Shown here piece by piece: positions 17,797 to 27,067 of a stretch of 64,000 nucleotides of DNA. The stretch's first letter is position 1. The number at the start of each line of letters is the position of its first letter. The notes below the pieces were generated by a model that was not told the origin of the DNA, made no database searches, and worked only from the letters and a program-made list of their open reading frames with translations. The stretch comes from an uncultured Clostridia bacterium (GTDB lineage Bacteria; Bacillota; Clostridia; Oscillospirales; Ruminococcaceae): contig CANRKB010000002.1 of the NCBI GenBank assembly GCA_947631115.1, positions 62,001 to 126,000 on the forward strand, in the 5' to 3' direction. Made by a program: the position numbers and the translations under genes.

Positions 17797-18831
17797 ATGG
17801 CAGTTAAAGTTGCAATCAATGGTTTCGGTCGTATCGGACGTCTTGCTTTCAGACAGATGTTCGGCGCAGAGGGTTATGATGTAGTCGCTATAAACGACCT
17901 CACAAAGCCTTCAATGCTCGCAAATCTTTTAAAGTATGATACCGCGCAGAAGGGCTACTGCGGCGTTATCGGTGAAAATCTTCACACAGTTTCCGCTGAT
18001 GATGAGAATAACACTATCACCGTTGACGGAAAGACCCTCAAAATTTACGCTGAAAAAGAAGCAAAGGATCTTCCTTGGGGCGAGATAGGCGTTGACGTTG
18101 TTCTTGAATGTACAGGTTTCTACTGCTCGAAAGAAAAGTCAATGGCTCATATCAATGCAGGCGCTAAGAAAGTTGTTATTTCCGCTCCCGCAGGAAACGA
18201 CCTCAAGACTATCGTTTATTCCGTAAACGAAAAGACACTTTCAAAGGAAGATCAGATCATCTCTGCCGCTTCCTGCACGACAAACTGTCTTGCTCCTATG
18301 GCTAAGGCTCTTAATGATTACGCTCCTATCCAGAGCGGTATTATGAGCACGATCCACGCTTATACAGGCGATCAGATGATACTTGACGGTCCTCACAGAA
18401 AGGGCGACCTCAGAAGAGCAAGAGCGGGCGCTGCTAACATCGTTCCTAACTCTACGGGCGCTGCAAAGGCAATAGGTCTTGTTATCCCTGAGCTTAACGG
18501 AAAGCTTATCGGTTCTGCACAGCGTGTTCCTGTTCCTACAGGTTCTACAACTATCCTTACGGCTGTTGTTAAGGGTACTGACATTACAAAGGAAGGCATA
18601 AACGCTGCTATGAAGGCTGCTGCTTCCGAGTCTTTCGGCTACAATGAAGATCAGATCGTTTCTTCCGACGTTATCGGAATGAGATATGGTTCTTTGTTCG
18701 ACGCTACTCAGACAATGGTTTCAAAGGTTGGCGACGACCTCTACCAGGTACAGGTAGTTTCTTGGTATGATAACGAGAACTCCTATACTTCTCAGATGGT
18801 AAGAACCATAAAGTATTTTGCTGAGCTTTAA
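17797..18831 (+). CDS. gapA: Glyceraldehyde-3-phosphate dehydrogenase
   Basis: The 344-residue glycolytic enzyme begins with the NAD-binding [13 protein letters not shown]. The active-site Cys160 lies in ASCTTNC, with the partner His in the following HAYTGDQ segment, and WYDNENSY is near the C-terminus. It oxidises glyceraldehyde 3-phosphate to 1,3-bisphosphoglycerate with NAD. ATG 17797 has AGGAGGA at 17782-17788; the frame is open further upstream but without a ribosome binding site. It is monocistronic, with its own consensus promoter and terminator, and its codon use (many GCT, GTT, AAG, TCC) looks like that of a highly expressed gene. Confidence 0.97.
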   Translation: MAVKVAINGFGRIGRLAFRQMFGAEGYDVVAINDLTKPSMLANLLKYDTAQKGYCGVIGENLHTVSADDENNTITVDGKTLKIYAEKEAKDLPWGEIGVDVVLECTGFYCSKEKSMAHINAGAKKVVISAPAGNDLKTIVYSVNEKTLSKEDQIISAASCTTNCLAPMAKALNDYAPIQSGIMSTIHAYTGDQMILDGPHRKGDLRRARAGAANIVPNSTGAAKAIGLVIPELNGKLIGSAQRVPVPTGSTTILTAVVKGTDITKEGINAAMKAAASESFGYNEDQIVSSDVIGMRYGSLFDATQTMVSKVGDDLYQVQVVSWYDNENSYTSQMVRTIKYFAEL

Positions 18832-18854
18832 TAATCGGCTTTGAACAAAAACAT

Positions 18855-18884
18855 AAAGCGGTATTCGGAAGAATGCCGCTTTTT
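18855..18884 (+). terminator. Terminator of gapA
   Basis: The stem AAAGCGGTATTC (18855-18866) pairs with GAATGCCGCTTT (18871-18882) with one G-T pair and a GGAA loop. It is followed by a short T-run. Confidence 0.88.
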
Positions 18885-18938
18885 CTTATGTTATTACCTT
18901 TATTGCCAAAAAATAAGCATTAAAGACAATATTCGTCA

Positions 18939-18967
18939 TTGACAAGTGATTGAAATTTTGTTATAAT
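18939..18967 (+). promoter_or_regulatory. Sigma-A promoter of the two-gene unknown operon
   Basis: TTGACA at 18939-18944, 17 bases and TATAAT at 18962-18967 are a perfect consensus, 37 bases before the GTG start at 19005. Confidence 0.85.
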
Positions 18968-19004
18968 CTAAATTGCAGGAATTACTTTATGGGGAGGACA
19001 AGCA

Positions 19005-19937
19005 GTGACCGAAAATCAGGATAATAAAGGCAGTATAGCTGTCGATGATACGACTGTTAAAGAAGCCGAGCTGGACGAAAAGCAAAAACAGCTTCTCGGC
19101 GCGTTTGATGAAATGCTTAAACGCCATTCTGCCGAAATATATAACGCAGGAAATCAAAAGCACGGTTTTGTTGCGTCAGAGCGTTTTACACGTGAAATAT
19201 TAAAAAAAGGCGTAGGTATAATTTCTCTCGGACTAATACTTATAACGTTCGGAATAATTATGATATGCTGTTTGTTTTCACAATCGCCCGATTATCTTAT
19301 TCCGTTAAAACTTTCGCCTATAGCGGCTATTTTATTCGGAATAGAAATTATTGTAACTTTGCTTATAACTCACGGAAGATTAAAGATAAACATAATATGC
19401 GTTATTATTTCGGCTCTACTTGTTGTGGGCTGCTGTACAATGGGCGTTCTGTTAAATCATTCTTATAACAAGGATAAGATAGAATACAACAACCGCACTA
19501 TTGCGGCGGAAATTTATGACAGAAGCTATAAAGAACTTCGCTACATAACGGATATAGAATCCATGGAAGTCGAAGTCGACCTTAATCCCGACGGAACAGG
19601 AATTACAAAAGGCATTGACGCTCTGTCTGCGGCCGACAAGGTAGTTGTAAATGTTGAATTCGGCGGAGCCTATTCAAAGCCGAGCGCATTTGCGGCTGAC
19701 TGTAAAAAAATAATTGAGGGCTTCAGAATAATGGATATAAATATCACGGATTTTCATTTCACAAATCAAAGCACTTTCCATAGTTACAAGCTTGATGTCG
19801 AGGGGAAATATCTTCAGGATTATTCGGAAACGCGCCTGACAGAGCTTGTAGATCATATTTATATAGAAGACGCGGATTATCTGGACGATATAGGGGATCT
19901 CGTTGATTCGGATAATTCGGAAAATTCAGCAGAATAA
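19005..19937 (+). CDS. Membrane protein of unknown function, three predicted helices
   Basis: This 310-residue protein has a soluble acidic and then basic N-terminal region (residues 1-65). Three hydrophobic helices follow (about 68-90, 100-122 and 128-150), the middle pair rich in Ile and Cys. The C-terminal soluble domain of about 150 residues is mixed alpha/beta and ends acidic. GTG 19005 is preceded by GGGGAGGA with 7-9 base spacing. It is followed 15 bases later by the 708-residue gene and shares its promoter. I recognise no family. Confidence 0.75.
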   Translation: MTENQDNKGSIAVDDTTVKEAELDEKQKQLLGAFDEMLKRHSAEIYNAGNQKHGFVASERFTREILKKGVGIISLGLILITFGIIMICCLFSQSPDYLIPLKLSPIAAILFGIEIIVTLLITHGRLKINIICVIISALLVVGCCTMGVLLNHSYNKDKIEYNNRTIAAEIYDRSYKELRYITDIESMEVEVDLNPDGTGITKGIDALSAADKVVVNVEFGGAYSKPSAFAADCKKIIEGFRIMDINITDFHFTNQSTFHSYKLDVEGKYLQDYSETRLTELVDHIYIEDADYLDDIGDLVDSDNSENSAE

Positions 19938-19952
19938 ATCAGGAGAAATATT

Positions 19953-22079
19953 TTGAAATACGAAGAAAAATTACAGTTGTATAGTTGTATAAAAAGACAG
20001 TTTACAGACGCAGGGCTGTATAGATTATCAAGAGTTTATGAATGGCTGTTTACAAACGGATTTTCAACCGAAAGTCTGGGATATGGTTCTTTCGAAGAAC
20101 TATGCGAAGATTTTCCCGAAGTGTTTATGTTTCAGGAAGATAAAAACAGCGGTTTTATTTTGATCAAAGATTGGCAAGACGCAGACAAAAATATTTCCGG
20201 GGAAAACAGTCATCCTGCCGACAATTTCTTTGGAACAAAGAATATCATTTTAAATGACGATATAATTGAAATGACGCAGCAATCGCTTTATGCGCTTTCA
20301 AAGATACTGGGTAATGATCTGGCTGTACAGCAGATGAAACAAGTGGTTTTCAGCCGTTTTGAAGAAGCAAAACAGTCCGATAAACTCGTTTTTATGGGTG
20401 ATAAATATATATTTCCGATAGAGCATTGTCGTGACGGACAGCTCATAAACGGTATAATTACGAAAAATCTTAACTCATGCGGCAAGAGCCTTTATTTTTC
20501 ATTTGAGAGATCAAAACAATATGTTTTAAGCTCTTATGAAAAGAGGTCGTCAGAAATTCCCGATGAAGAAAAACGGCGTATTTATAAACTGCTTTGTGAT
20601 AATTTTGCAACGAACAAACCGCATCATATGGCTGCTATAAGTAAACTCCTCACTGACAGCGGCGTTGACAGGATAAAGTTTGGGTATGGGAAAATGAAAG
20701 ATTTTCTAGCTCAAATGCCTTTTCTGGAATTAAAAGAGATGATACTCGGGGGCGTACCGCAATATCTCGTTACTATCAGAGATATAGGAAGAACATCCGT
20801 TAATTCTTCTGCAAAAACATTAGAAAATGAATTTGTTTACAACGACGCCTATGGGTATTTGAAAAATAACAGAATTCCTTTGGGAAAGCTCAGCGATTTT
20901 TGCAATCTTCCTGTAAAGCCAATGTCTATACTTAAAAAATATATTGAAGAAAGCGGAACGTCTGTTGATTTTTTTCAATTGACAGACAACGTTACAGAAG
21001 ATTTTGAAACAGCAAGAAAAAACGGAACTATACATTTCTACGGCGGTAAAATGATTTTCCCCATAAGATATAAAAAGAGCGACGGTTCTTGTGTGGAGCT
21101 AATATTAAAACCAAGCGCGTATGAGGGAAAAGAATGGTTTTTGTATTATGTAGACACATTTGTTCGTGAAAATACTTTTCCTGTTGCCGCAAAATATCCC
21201 GATAATTATGATTTTGCCGATATTGAAATGTTACAAGAGCTTAAAGCAATTGCTTTAGACGAAGAATGGGATACTTGCATGCTTGGCGAGTATTTAAGAT
21301 ACACGCTGAAAAAAATAATATCCGAGAAAAAGTTCTGCGTTTCGAGAAATTTTTCAGCGTTTAATACAGGTCTTGTCAATAAGAATTACGACGATATTTA
21401 TGCTTGTTTTGAATATAACGAATATGGCGATCATGAGTGGAAACTTATGGGATTTTGTACGGCATTTTCAAGTATCAGAGGCAAAAATATCCGTGAAATA
21501 TTTGGCAGACTGCCGCGACAGGCTGTTTATTTCACAAAAAACGAAGATATGATATTTGATGCGGGAAAGTATATTTATATCGACTATGAGAGGCTGTTTT
21601 TGGATAACCGTTTTCCGCTCGAATACATTTCCGAACTGTTTTATGACGTTCATGAAGCAACAGATATTATTCATCAAATAAGAACCGAAGCGCAATTAGA
21701 TGAACAGCTCTATGATAAAATAAGAGAATTGTATACACAAAGCGGAAAATTAGCTTTTAGGATACAAAATTCTCTGAGGAGCGCTGTTGAAACTGCCGTA
21801 AAGCGCGTTAAACGAAATTATAAAGCCGCAGTTCCCGCTTATCTTCCCGACATTGTTTCCAAAGCGTTTATGCTCCCGCTTGCGCTTATTGACGGTAAAA
21901 AGCCCGACGCTGCTCTGGCTGTAGAAATAACGCGTTCGGGAAGTTATCAGGCTCGGAAAGTTCTTGATATTCGCCGCGCTTATATCTGTTCAAGGCTTGT
22001 TTGCGGCCCTCAGGACGATTGGCTTTCTCCTTTCAAATCGGGAGTGGGAGATAAGGACTCCGAGATGTTTAACAAATAA
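19953..22079 (+). CDS. Unknown 708-residue protein with possible LOTUS/OST-HTH-like repeats
   Basis: Start TTG 19953 has AGGAG 7 bases upstream. Two segments, about residues 10-60 and 205-265, share a pattern of helices ending in G-Y-G-x-F/M-x-E/D-F/L-x-x-x-x-P. This recalls the winged-helix OST-HTH/LOTUS domain that binds RNA in other proteins. The remainder is mixed alpha/beta with many aromatic residues and no motif I can name, and no NYN nuclease domain is seen. It is cotranscribed with the preceding three-helix membrane protein. The LOTUS suggestion is inference from a visual pattern; profile searches would decide. Confidence 0.6.
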   Translation: MKYEEKLQLYSCIKRQFTDAGLYRLSRVYEWLFTNGFSTESLGYGSFEELCEDFPEVFMFQEDKNSGFILIKDWQDADKNISGENSHPADNFFGTKNIILNDDIIEMTQQSLYALSKILGNDLAVQQMKQVVFSRFEEAKQSDKLVFMGDKYIFPIEHCRDGQLINGIITKNLNSCGKSLYFSFERSKQYVLSSYEKRSSEIPDEEKRRIYKLLCDNFATNKPHHMAAISKLLTDSGVDRIKFGYGKMKDFLAQMPFLELKEMILGGVPQYLVTIRDIGRTSVNSSAKTLENEFVYNDAYGYLKNNRIPLGKLSDFCNLPVKPMSILKKYIEESGTSVDFFQLTDNVTEDFETARKNGTIHFYGGKMIFPIRYKKSDGSCVELILKPSAYEGKEWFLYYVDTFVRENTFPVAAKYPDNYDFADIEMLQELKAIALDEEWDTCMLGEYLRYTLKKIISEKKFCVSRNFSAFNTGLVNKNYDDIYACFEYNEYGDHEWKLMGFCTAFSSIRGKNIREIFGRLPRQAVYFTKNEDMIFDAGKYIYIDYERLFLDNRFPLEYISELFYDVHEATDIIHQIRTEAQLDEQLYDKIRELYTQSGKLAFRIQNSLRSAVETAVKRVKRNYKAAVPAYLPDIVSKAFMLPLALIDGKKPDAALAVEITRSGSYQARKVLDIRRAYICSRLVCGPQDDWLSPFKSGVGDKDSEMFNK

Positions 22080-22083
22080 AAAT

Positions 22084-22113
22084 AAACGGCTTGCATAACA
22101 ACAAGCCGTTTTT
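22084..22113. terminator. Bidirectional terminator between convergent operons
   Basis: AAACGGCTTG (22084-22093) pairs perfectly with CAAGCCGTTT (22102-22111). T-runs on both strands (TTTTT on plus, TTTATTTTTATTT on minus) serve both the plus operon ending at 22079 and the aro operon ending at 22123. Confidence 0.85.
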
Positions 22114-22122
22114 GTTGTAAAA

Positions 22123-22668
22123 TTATTCGTTAAAATAATCATCAAGATATTTTACAAAATCCTTTGGAGCGGTCTTTATTTTATTTTTTATATGATCTGC
22201 TTTTTCCGAATTTTCAGCGGTAATTTCAAGAAAATATTTCTGCTTTGTAGTTTCCTCGTCCATTATCCTTATTCCGATGGTGCACGTTTTGTCGGAGTTT
22301 TCAATATACCTTACGGCTATCATAGAGCCTTTTTTCTTCATAGCGTCGCGCGTGTAGACTCTTACAGCCTCTTTAAACATTTTATCACGCACCGAAAGGG
22401 GAACGTTTGACCCAAGCTCACGAGCGGCCTTTATCCCGAACTCAGTGTTTGTGTATACTGTTTCGTTGTCTAATATGATAGCTTTCAGCAGATGTCCTTT
22501 TGCTTTATCCAGTGCTTTCATAAGTCCGAAATAGTTTACCGCGTCTTCAAGAGATGTTATTTCAATAAGCTGATTTTTAGACAGCGGGCATCCGAGAGAA
22601 TAGATAAGATGACATATCAAGACGCATATATCGTCAATATTTTCAACTCGTATTCTTGGAACTTCCAA
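22123..22668 (-). CDS. DUF4364-like protein (winged-helix type), last gene of the aro operon
   Basis: The 181-residue protein begins at a TTG with AAGGAGGA at a normal distance. A longer frame reaching into aroC has no ribosome binding site of its own. The N-terminal part (VLICHLIYSLGCPLSKNQL and EDAVNYFGLMKALD) reads as a winged helix, and the rest is a predicted beta/alpha domain. This is the layout I associate with DUF4364, a clostridial family related to PadR-like regulators. The role is unknown. It sits 17 bases after aroC. Confidence 0.65.
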   Translation of the reverse strand: MEVPRIRVENIDDICVLICHLIYSLGCPLSKNQLIEITSLEDAVNYFGLMKALDKAKGHLLKAIILDNETVYTNTEFGIKAARELGSNVPLSVRDKMFKEAVRVYTRDAMKKKGSMIAVRYIENSDKTCTIGIRIMDEETTKQKYFLEITAENSEKADHIKNKIKTAPKDFVKYLDDYFNE

Positions 22669-22685
22669 AACCAAATCCTCCTTTT

Positions 22686-23771
22686 TTAAATTTTCGGATC
22701 GTTTATCATCGCTGACAAAAGCGCGATATTGAGAGCCGCTTCTACGCAAGGTACTGCGCGCGGCACTATGCACGGGTCGTGTCTTCCTTTTATTTCAAGC
22801 TCCGTTTCGGTCATTTCTTTGAAATCAACGCTCTTCTGATGACGTGAAATAGACGGCGTGGGTTTAAATGCCGCTCGGAATATAATAGGCATTCCCGAGC
22901 TTATCCCGCCCAATATTCCTCCGTGGTTGTTTGTTTTAGTAAGAACTTTTCCGTTTTCAATGTAGAACTCGTCGTTATTCTCACTGCCGAAAATATCCGC
23001 GCAAGAAAAACCGTTTCCGAATTCAATTCCTTTAACAGCAGGAATTGAAAATACTAAACGTGAAATTATATTTTCCAGTCCGTCCATCATCGGCGAGCCT
23101 ATTCCCGCGGGAAATCCGACAGCTGCACATTCAACTATCCCGCCGACGCTGTCCATATTCATTCTTGCGCTGTTTATTACTTCGCGCATTTTTTCTTCAA
23201 CGCCTGCCGAAAGAACAGGGAAGCCGTTCTTTAGAGCGTTAAGCTGATTTGCGGAAACATTTACGGGGTCAAATCTTTCGTCGCATACATCTTTTATTCT
23301 TTCTATATGCGCGCCTGTTGTAATTCCTTTGTGTTCGAGTATCTGTCCGCATACAGCCCCCGCAAAGCAAAGCGGAGCAGTAAGCCTGCCCGAAAAATGT
23401 CCGCCGCCGCGCGGGTCGTTCGCACCGTTATAACGAAGAAATCCCGTAAAATCAGCGTGAGCGGGACGCGCGATATGCGATATATTCCCATAATCCGACG
23501 AATGTTGGTCGGAATTACAGATTATAGCGCACAAAGGAGTTCCCGTTGTTTTTCCCTCATAAAGTCCCGACATTATTTCGGGAATATCTTTTTCATTCCG
23601 AGTTGTAGAAGTTCCGTCTTTTTTTGGAGCTCTACGCCTCATAAATTCGGCTATTTTTTCGATGTCTATTTCTTCTCCCGCAGGGATATTGTCAATAACC
23701 ACGCCTATAGCTTTTCCGTGGCTCTCGCCAAAAATCGAAACATCAATACCGCCGTTAAAACAAGATGACAT
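22686..23771 (-). CDS. aroC: Chorismate synthase
   Basis: The 361-residue enzyme has the N-terminal GESHGKAIGVVID, GGGHFSGRLTAP and the C-terminal GGILGGISSGMPI, all family signatures. It converts 5-enolpyruvylshikimate 3-phosphate to chorismate with reduced FMN as cofactor, in the cytosol. GGAGG lies 6 bases before the ATG. With aroB and aroA upstream on the same strand this is a shikimate operon. AroD/Q, AroE and AroK are not in the window. Confidence 0.96.
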   Translation of the reverse strand: MSSCFNGGIDVSIFGESHGKAIGVVIDNIPAGEEIDIEKIAEFMRRRAPKKDGTSTTRNEKDIPEIMSGLYEGKTTGTPLCAIICNSDQHSSDYGNISHIARPAHADFTGFLRYNGANDPRGGGHFSGRLTAPLCFAGAVCGQILEHKGITTGAHIERIKDVCDERFDPVNVSANQLNALKNGFPVLSAGVEEKMREVINSARMNMDSVGGIVECAAVGFPAGIGSPMMDGLENIISRLVFSIPAVKGIEFGNGFSCADIFGSENNDEFYIENGKVLTKTNNHGGILGGISSGMPIIFRAAFKPTPSISRHQKSVDFKEMTETELEIKGRHDPCIVPRAVPCVEAALNIALLSAMINDPKI

Positions 23772-23785
23772 ATTTTCCTCCGTAT

Positions 23786-24157
23786 CTATTTTGCCTTTAC
23801 GGTTTTCTTCGTAGCGTCAAAGCTCATATCCAATATCCATTTTATTTTTTCATCATCCGCCGAGCCGTCGAGAGCCGCGGTTATCCAACAGCTTTTGTTC
23901 ATGTGATAAGCAGGGAAGAAGCCGCTTTCTCTGATAAGCGAACCTATAAGTATATTGTCGCATTTTACATTCAGTATATCAATATTCTTGTCGCTTTTTA
24001 TGCCGAGTTTGGACGCGGATATATTCATTAAAAGTGCAAACCACTTTTTGTTTTCGGGATGACGGAAAACTGCATCGGTCGTGTCATTCTCCCACGGGTA
24101 ATCCTCTTTTACGCCATAGCTTTCAAATATATGCGATTTTATTTCTTCTCTTGTCAT
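23786..24157 (-). CDS. MmcQ/YjbR-like small protein
   Basis: This 123-residue protein has the family features VKEDYPWENDT, FRHPENKKWFALLM, CDNILIGSLI and HMNKSCWITAAL, matching the YjbR fold (double-wing DNA-binding-like). The function of this family is not established. Its ATG lies 1 base after the aroA stop, so translation is coupled. A longer frame reaching into aroA lacks a start signal. Confidence 0.85.
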   Translation of the reverse strand: MTREEIKSHIFESYGVKEDYPWENDTTDAVFRHPENKKWFALLMNISASKLGIKSDKNIDILNVKCDNILIGSLIRESGFFPAYHMNKSCWITAALDGSADDEKIKWILDMSFDATKKTVKAK

Positions 24158-24158
24158 T

Positions 24159-25376
24159 TTAAACCACTTCCGCGTTTCCTCCGAGTTCTCTGTAAACATC
24201 AAAGAAATCGGGATATGACTTTGCGACACATTCGACCTTACGAATTATCAGAGGCGCTTCACATCTTGTCGCAGCTACCGCCATAGACATTGCTATCCTA
24301 TGATCGTTAAAACAACCGACCTCGCCGCCTTTAAGCGTCCCGACGCCCTCTATTTCAAGACTGTCAGCTGTTGACCTAACGTTTCCGCCTATCTTGTTCA
24401 GACATTCTTCCATTGCCGCAAGCCTGTCACATTCTTTTATCCTGAGCCTACCCGCGTTTAAAACCCGGCTTGTGCCGCTGCAAAAACAAGCAAGCACCGA
24501 CATAACAGGCACAAGATCGGGAATATCCGAGCAGTCAATTTCAAACGCCTTTCCTTTTGCAGCATTTTTGCAAATATCTACAATAGCCTTGTCGCCTTGA
24601 AGCGAGTTTTCCTTCAGCCCGTTTATTTCAACCGAAGAACCGAGAGCGTTCGCAACATAAAAGAACGCCGCCTGTGAATAATCTCCCTCAACGCTTCCCG
24701 AGAAAGGCTTGAATTTTCCGACGCTTTTTATTAAATAACCCGTGTCTGTTTCGGTTATTCCGCATCCGAAATCACGAAGAACACCCAAAGTTATATCAAC
24801 ATAAGGCTTTGATTGCAGGGGAGAGGTAAGCCTAATCTCGCTGTCGTCAGTAAGAAGCGGTAATGCAAACAAAAGCCCTGTAATAAACTGAGATGAAATA
24901 CCGCCGTCTATCTCGAATTTTCCTCCGCTCAATCTGCCTCTTATATTGCAAGGCAAATTATATTCTCCCGAGAATTCAAACGAAACGTTATGCTTCGGAA
25001 ACTCGTTTACATAAGGAGTTATCGGTCTTTCGGGCAATTTTCCTCTGCCTATAAACTCGGATTTAACACCGAGAGCAGCCGCCACCGGTATAAGAAATCT
25101 GAGCGTCGAGCCTGATTCACAACAATCCAATACTGCTTTTTCGGGAACAGACTTTATTCCGTCAATAACAGCCGTTTTACCGTCATAGCTTATTTTCGCG
25201 CCAAGCGCTTCCATACAACCGAGAGTTGCTTTTATATCAACAGAAGGGAAGAGGTTTGATATTTCCGACCTGCCGTCGGAAAGAGAAGCCGCGATTATCA
25301 TTCTATGTGCGACGCTTTTTGACGGCGGCGCCAAAACCTTTCCGCATAATTTTTTTGGAATAATCTTTATATCCAT
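24159..25376 (-). CDS. aroA: 3-phosphoshikimate 1-carboxyvinyltransferase (EPSP synthase)
   Basis: The 405-residue enzyme shows APPSKSVAHRMIIAASL near the N-terminus, SGSTLRFLIP and RIKECDRLAAM (the LRxKExDR motif) in the second half. It transfers enolpyruvate from PEP to shikimate 3-phosphate. It starts 2 bases after aroB ends. The chain is slightly shorter than Gram-negative enzymes, as is usual in clostridia. I did not try to judge glyphosate class. Confidence 0.96.
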   Translation of the reverse strand: MDIKIIPKKLCGKVLAPPSKSVAHRMIIAASLSDGRSEISNLFPSVDIKATLGCMEALGAKISYDGKTAVIDGIKSVPEKAVLDCCESGSTLRFLIPVAAALGVKSEFIGRGKLPERPITPYVNEFPKHNVSFEFSGEYNLPCNIRGRLSGGKFEIDGGISSQFITGLLFALPLLTDDSEIRLTSPLQSKPYVDITLGVLRDFGCGITETDTGYLIKSVGKFKPFSGSVEGDYSQAAFFYVANALGSSVEINGLKENSLQGDKAIVDICKNAAKGKAFEIDCSDIPDLVPVMSVLACFCSGTSRVLNAGRLRIKECDRLAAMEECLNKIGGNVRSTADSLEIEGVGTLKGGEVGCFNDHRIAMSMAVAATRCEAPLIIRKVECVAKSYPDFFDVYRELGGNAEVV

Positions 25377-25378
25377 AT

Positions 25379-26431
25379 TCAGCTGTTTATAAACTCCTTG
25401 TATTCTTCGACAGACATTTTTATAACTTCGCTTTTACCGATGTCCGAGCAAATAACGATATTCATTCCGTCCGAGAGATGTTTTTTGTCGCGGAGCGAAA
25501 GCTCATAAAGTTTATCGAGCGGAGCGCTGTCGCTTATAGGCAGACCGCATTTTATAAGAAGAGCGTCTAACTTGTCGCCTACGCCTATTTTGCACATACC
25601 TCTGCGCTCGGCGATATGCGTGAAAACGCTCATTCCAACGGCAACGGCGTTTCCGTGAGTAATTCCCGTATAGTTATAATATTTTTCAAGCGCATGCGCA
25701 AGAGTGTGTCCGAAATTCAAGAGCATTCTTTCGCCTTTTTCGCGCTCGTCGTTTTCTACAACCTGTCCTTTGATAGAAACATTTCTGCGCATTATATCGA
25801 CGATATTGTCGTTTATATCCCCGCCGGAAAGTATTTCAAACAGCTCGGGAGATTTTATCATGCCGTGCTTTATAACTTCCGCAATACCGTCCGAGAAAAA
25901 TTCGGGAGTAAGAGTTTTAAGCGTGTCGGTGTCGCAAATAACAAGCTTCGGCTGATGAAAAGCGCCGACAAGGTTTTTTCCCGAATTTATGTTCACCGCC
26001 GTTTTACCGCCGACAGAGCTGTCAGCTTGTGAAACTACCGTTGTCGGTATCTGTACAAACTCTATACCGCGCATATACGTTGCCGCCGCATAACCCGCCG
26101 TATCTCCGACAACTCCGCCTCCGAGAGCCACAATAAAATCGGAGCGCGTATATCCGTTTTCCGCCATGAAATCGTAAATACCCAGCAGGGTAGAGTGATT
26201 TTTAGAAGCCTCACCGTGGGGGAAAACAAACTTTTTTGCTTTTATGCCCGCTTTGTCAAGCGATTTCATCAAACGTTCGCCATAGTATTTATCAACATTA
26301 TCGTCAGTAACTACGCAAGCCTTTGCCGTAGGTTTCATAACACGGGAAATAAGCTCTCCCGAAACATCTAGCAAGCCTTTGTCAAGCAGTATTTCATAAC
26401 TCGTGCTTGCGTTTATAACAACTTTTTCCAT
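25379..26431 (-). CDS. aroB: 3-dehydroquinate synthase
   Basis: The 350-residue enzyme has the NAD-binding GGGVVGDTAGYAAATYMRG, SVGGKTAVN and the metal-binding NFGHTLAHALE. It cyclises DAHP to 3-dehydroquinate, the second shikimate step. It is the promoter-proximal gene of the operon aroB-aroA-orf-aroC-orf and is preceded by a consensus promoter at 26490-26518. Confidence 0.96.
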   Translation of the reverse strand: MEKVVINASTSYEILLDKGLLDVSGELISRVMKPTAKACVVTDDNVDKYYGERLMKSLDKAGIKAKKFVFPHGEASKNHSTLLGIYDFMAENGYTRSDFIVALGGGVVGDTAGYAAATYMRGIEFVQIPTTVVSQADSSVGGKTAVNINSGKNLVGAFHQPKLVICDTDTLKTLTPEFFSDGIAEVIKHGMIKSPELFEILSGGDINDNIVDIMRRNVSIKGQVVENDEREKGERMLLNFGHTLAHALEKYYNYTGITHGNAVAVGMSVFTHIAERRGMCKIGVGDKLDALLIKCGLPISDSAPLDKLYELSLRDKKHLSDGMNIVICSDIGKSEVIKMSVEEYKEFINS

Positions 26432-26489
26432 AGCCGTCCTCCGAACAATTTATAGTTTTTCTGTTTATTCTACAATTGCCAATAATATT

Positions 26490-26518
26490 ATTATACAATA
26501 TCTTGGTAAAAAAGTCAA
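26490..26518 (-). promoter_or_regulatory. Sigma-A promoter of the aro operon
   Basis: On the minus strand TTGACT (26518-26513), 17 bases and TATAAT (26495-26490) lie about 60 bases before aroB. I saw no T-box or other leader structure in the short 5' region. Confidence 0.82.
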
Positions 26519-26520
26519 GT

Positions 26521-27009
26521 CTAAAGCTCAATATAATGCGGAATAATGTCCTCATATTGTCCGTTCTTCAGTAAGAAACCGTTCGGAATGATACCGAGCT
26601 GTTTAAAGCCGAGCTTTTTATAAAGTTCAAGCGCAGGCGTGTTTGACCTTACGACAGCGTTGAACTGCAATATCTTAAAACCAAGCTCGCGGGCTTTTTT
26701 GATACAGTCCTCTACCATGGCTTCGCCTATGTGGATCCCGCGCTTGTCTTTTTTTACAGCATAGCTTGCATTGCAGATATGACCGCATCTACCAACATTG
26801 TTCGGGTGCAGAATATAAACTCCTACGACTTCGCGGTTCTCAGCAAGTACTGCAGCGCCCGTATACGATTGACTGTCAAAAAACTTTCTCGCAGAATCAA
26901 GGTCGAGAGTTTCGGTCTGGGGAAAACTGTTTCCGTCAAGGACTACGCTGTTCCAAATATCAGTACACTGAGAAAGCTCGTTTTCCGTCATTTTAATAAT
27001 CTCTGTCAT
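26521..27009 (-). CDS. GNAT family N-acetyltransferase
   Basis: The 162-residue protein has the GNAT order: strand VVGVYILHPN, the acetyl-CoA pyrophosphate-binding region KDKRGIHIGEAMVEDCI (R/Q-x-x-G-x-G/A type) and the C-terminal SNTPALELYKKLGF. The substrate is unknown. GGAG lies before the ATG. The short gap to the SCP2-like gene contains an 8-bp hairpin that may partly separate the two transcription units. Confidence 0.85.
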   Translation of the reverse strand: MTEIIKMTENELSQCTDIWNSVVLDGNSFPQTETLDLDSARKFFDSQSYTGAAVLAENREVVGVYILHPNNVGRCGHICNASYAVKKDKRGIHIGEAMVEDCIKKARELGFKILQFNAVVRSNTPALELYKKLGFKQLGIIPNGFLLKNGQYEDIIPHYIEL

Positions 27010-27028
27010 TTTATAACTCCGTTAAATT

Positions 27029-27050
27029 GCCCCCGACTTATATCGGGGGC
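27029..27050 (-). terminator. GC-rich hairpin after the SCP2-like gene, weak terminator
   Basis: GCCCCCGA (27029-27036) pairs perfectly with TCGGGGGC (27043-27050). Downstream on the minus strand only AATTTAAC follows, so termination may be partial. Confidence 0.45.
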
Positions 27051-27067
27051 AAGATGATATTTAAAAA

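Noticed and set aside
22123-22773. Longer start for the DUF4364-like protein reaching into aroC
   Set aside because: AAGGAGGA sits just before the internal TTG at 22668; the extension lies in aroC and has no start signal.
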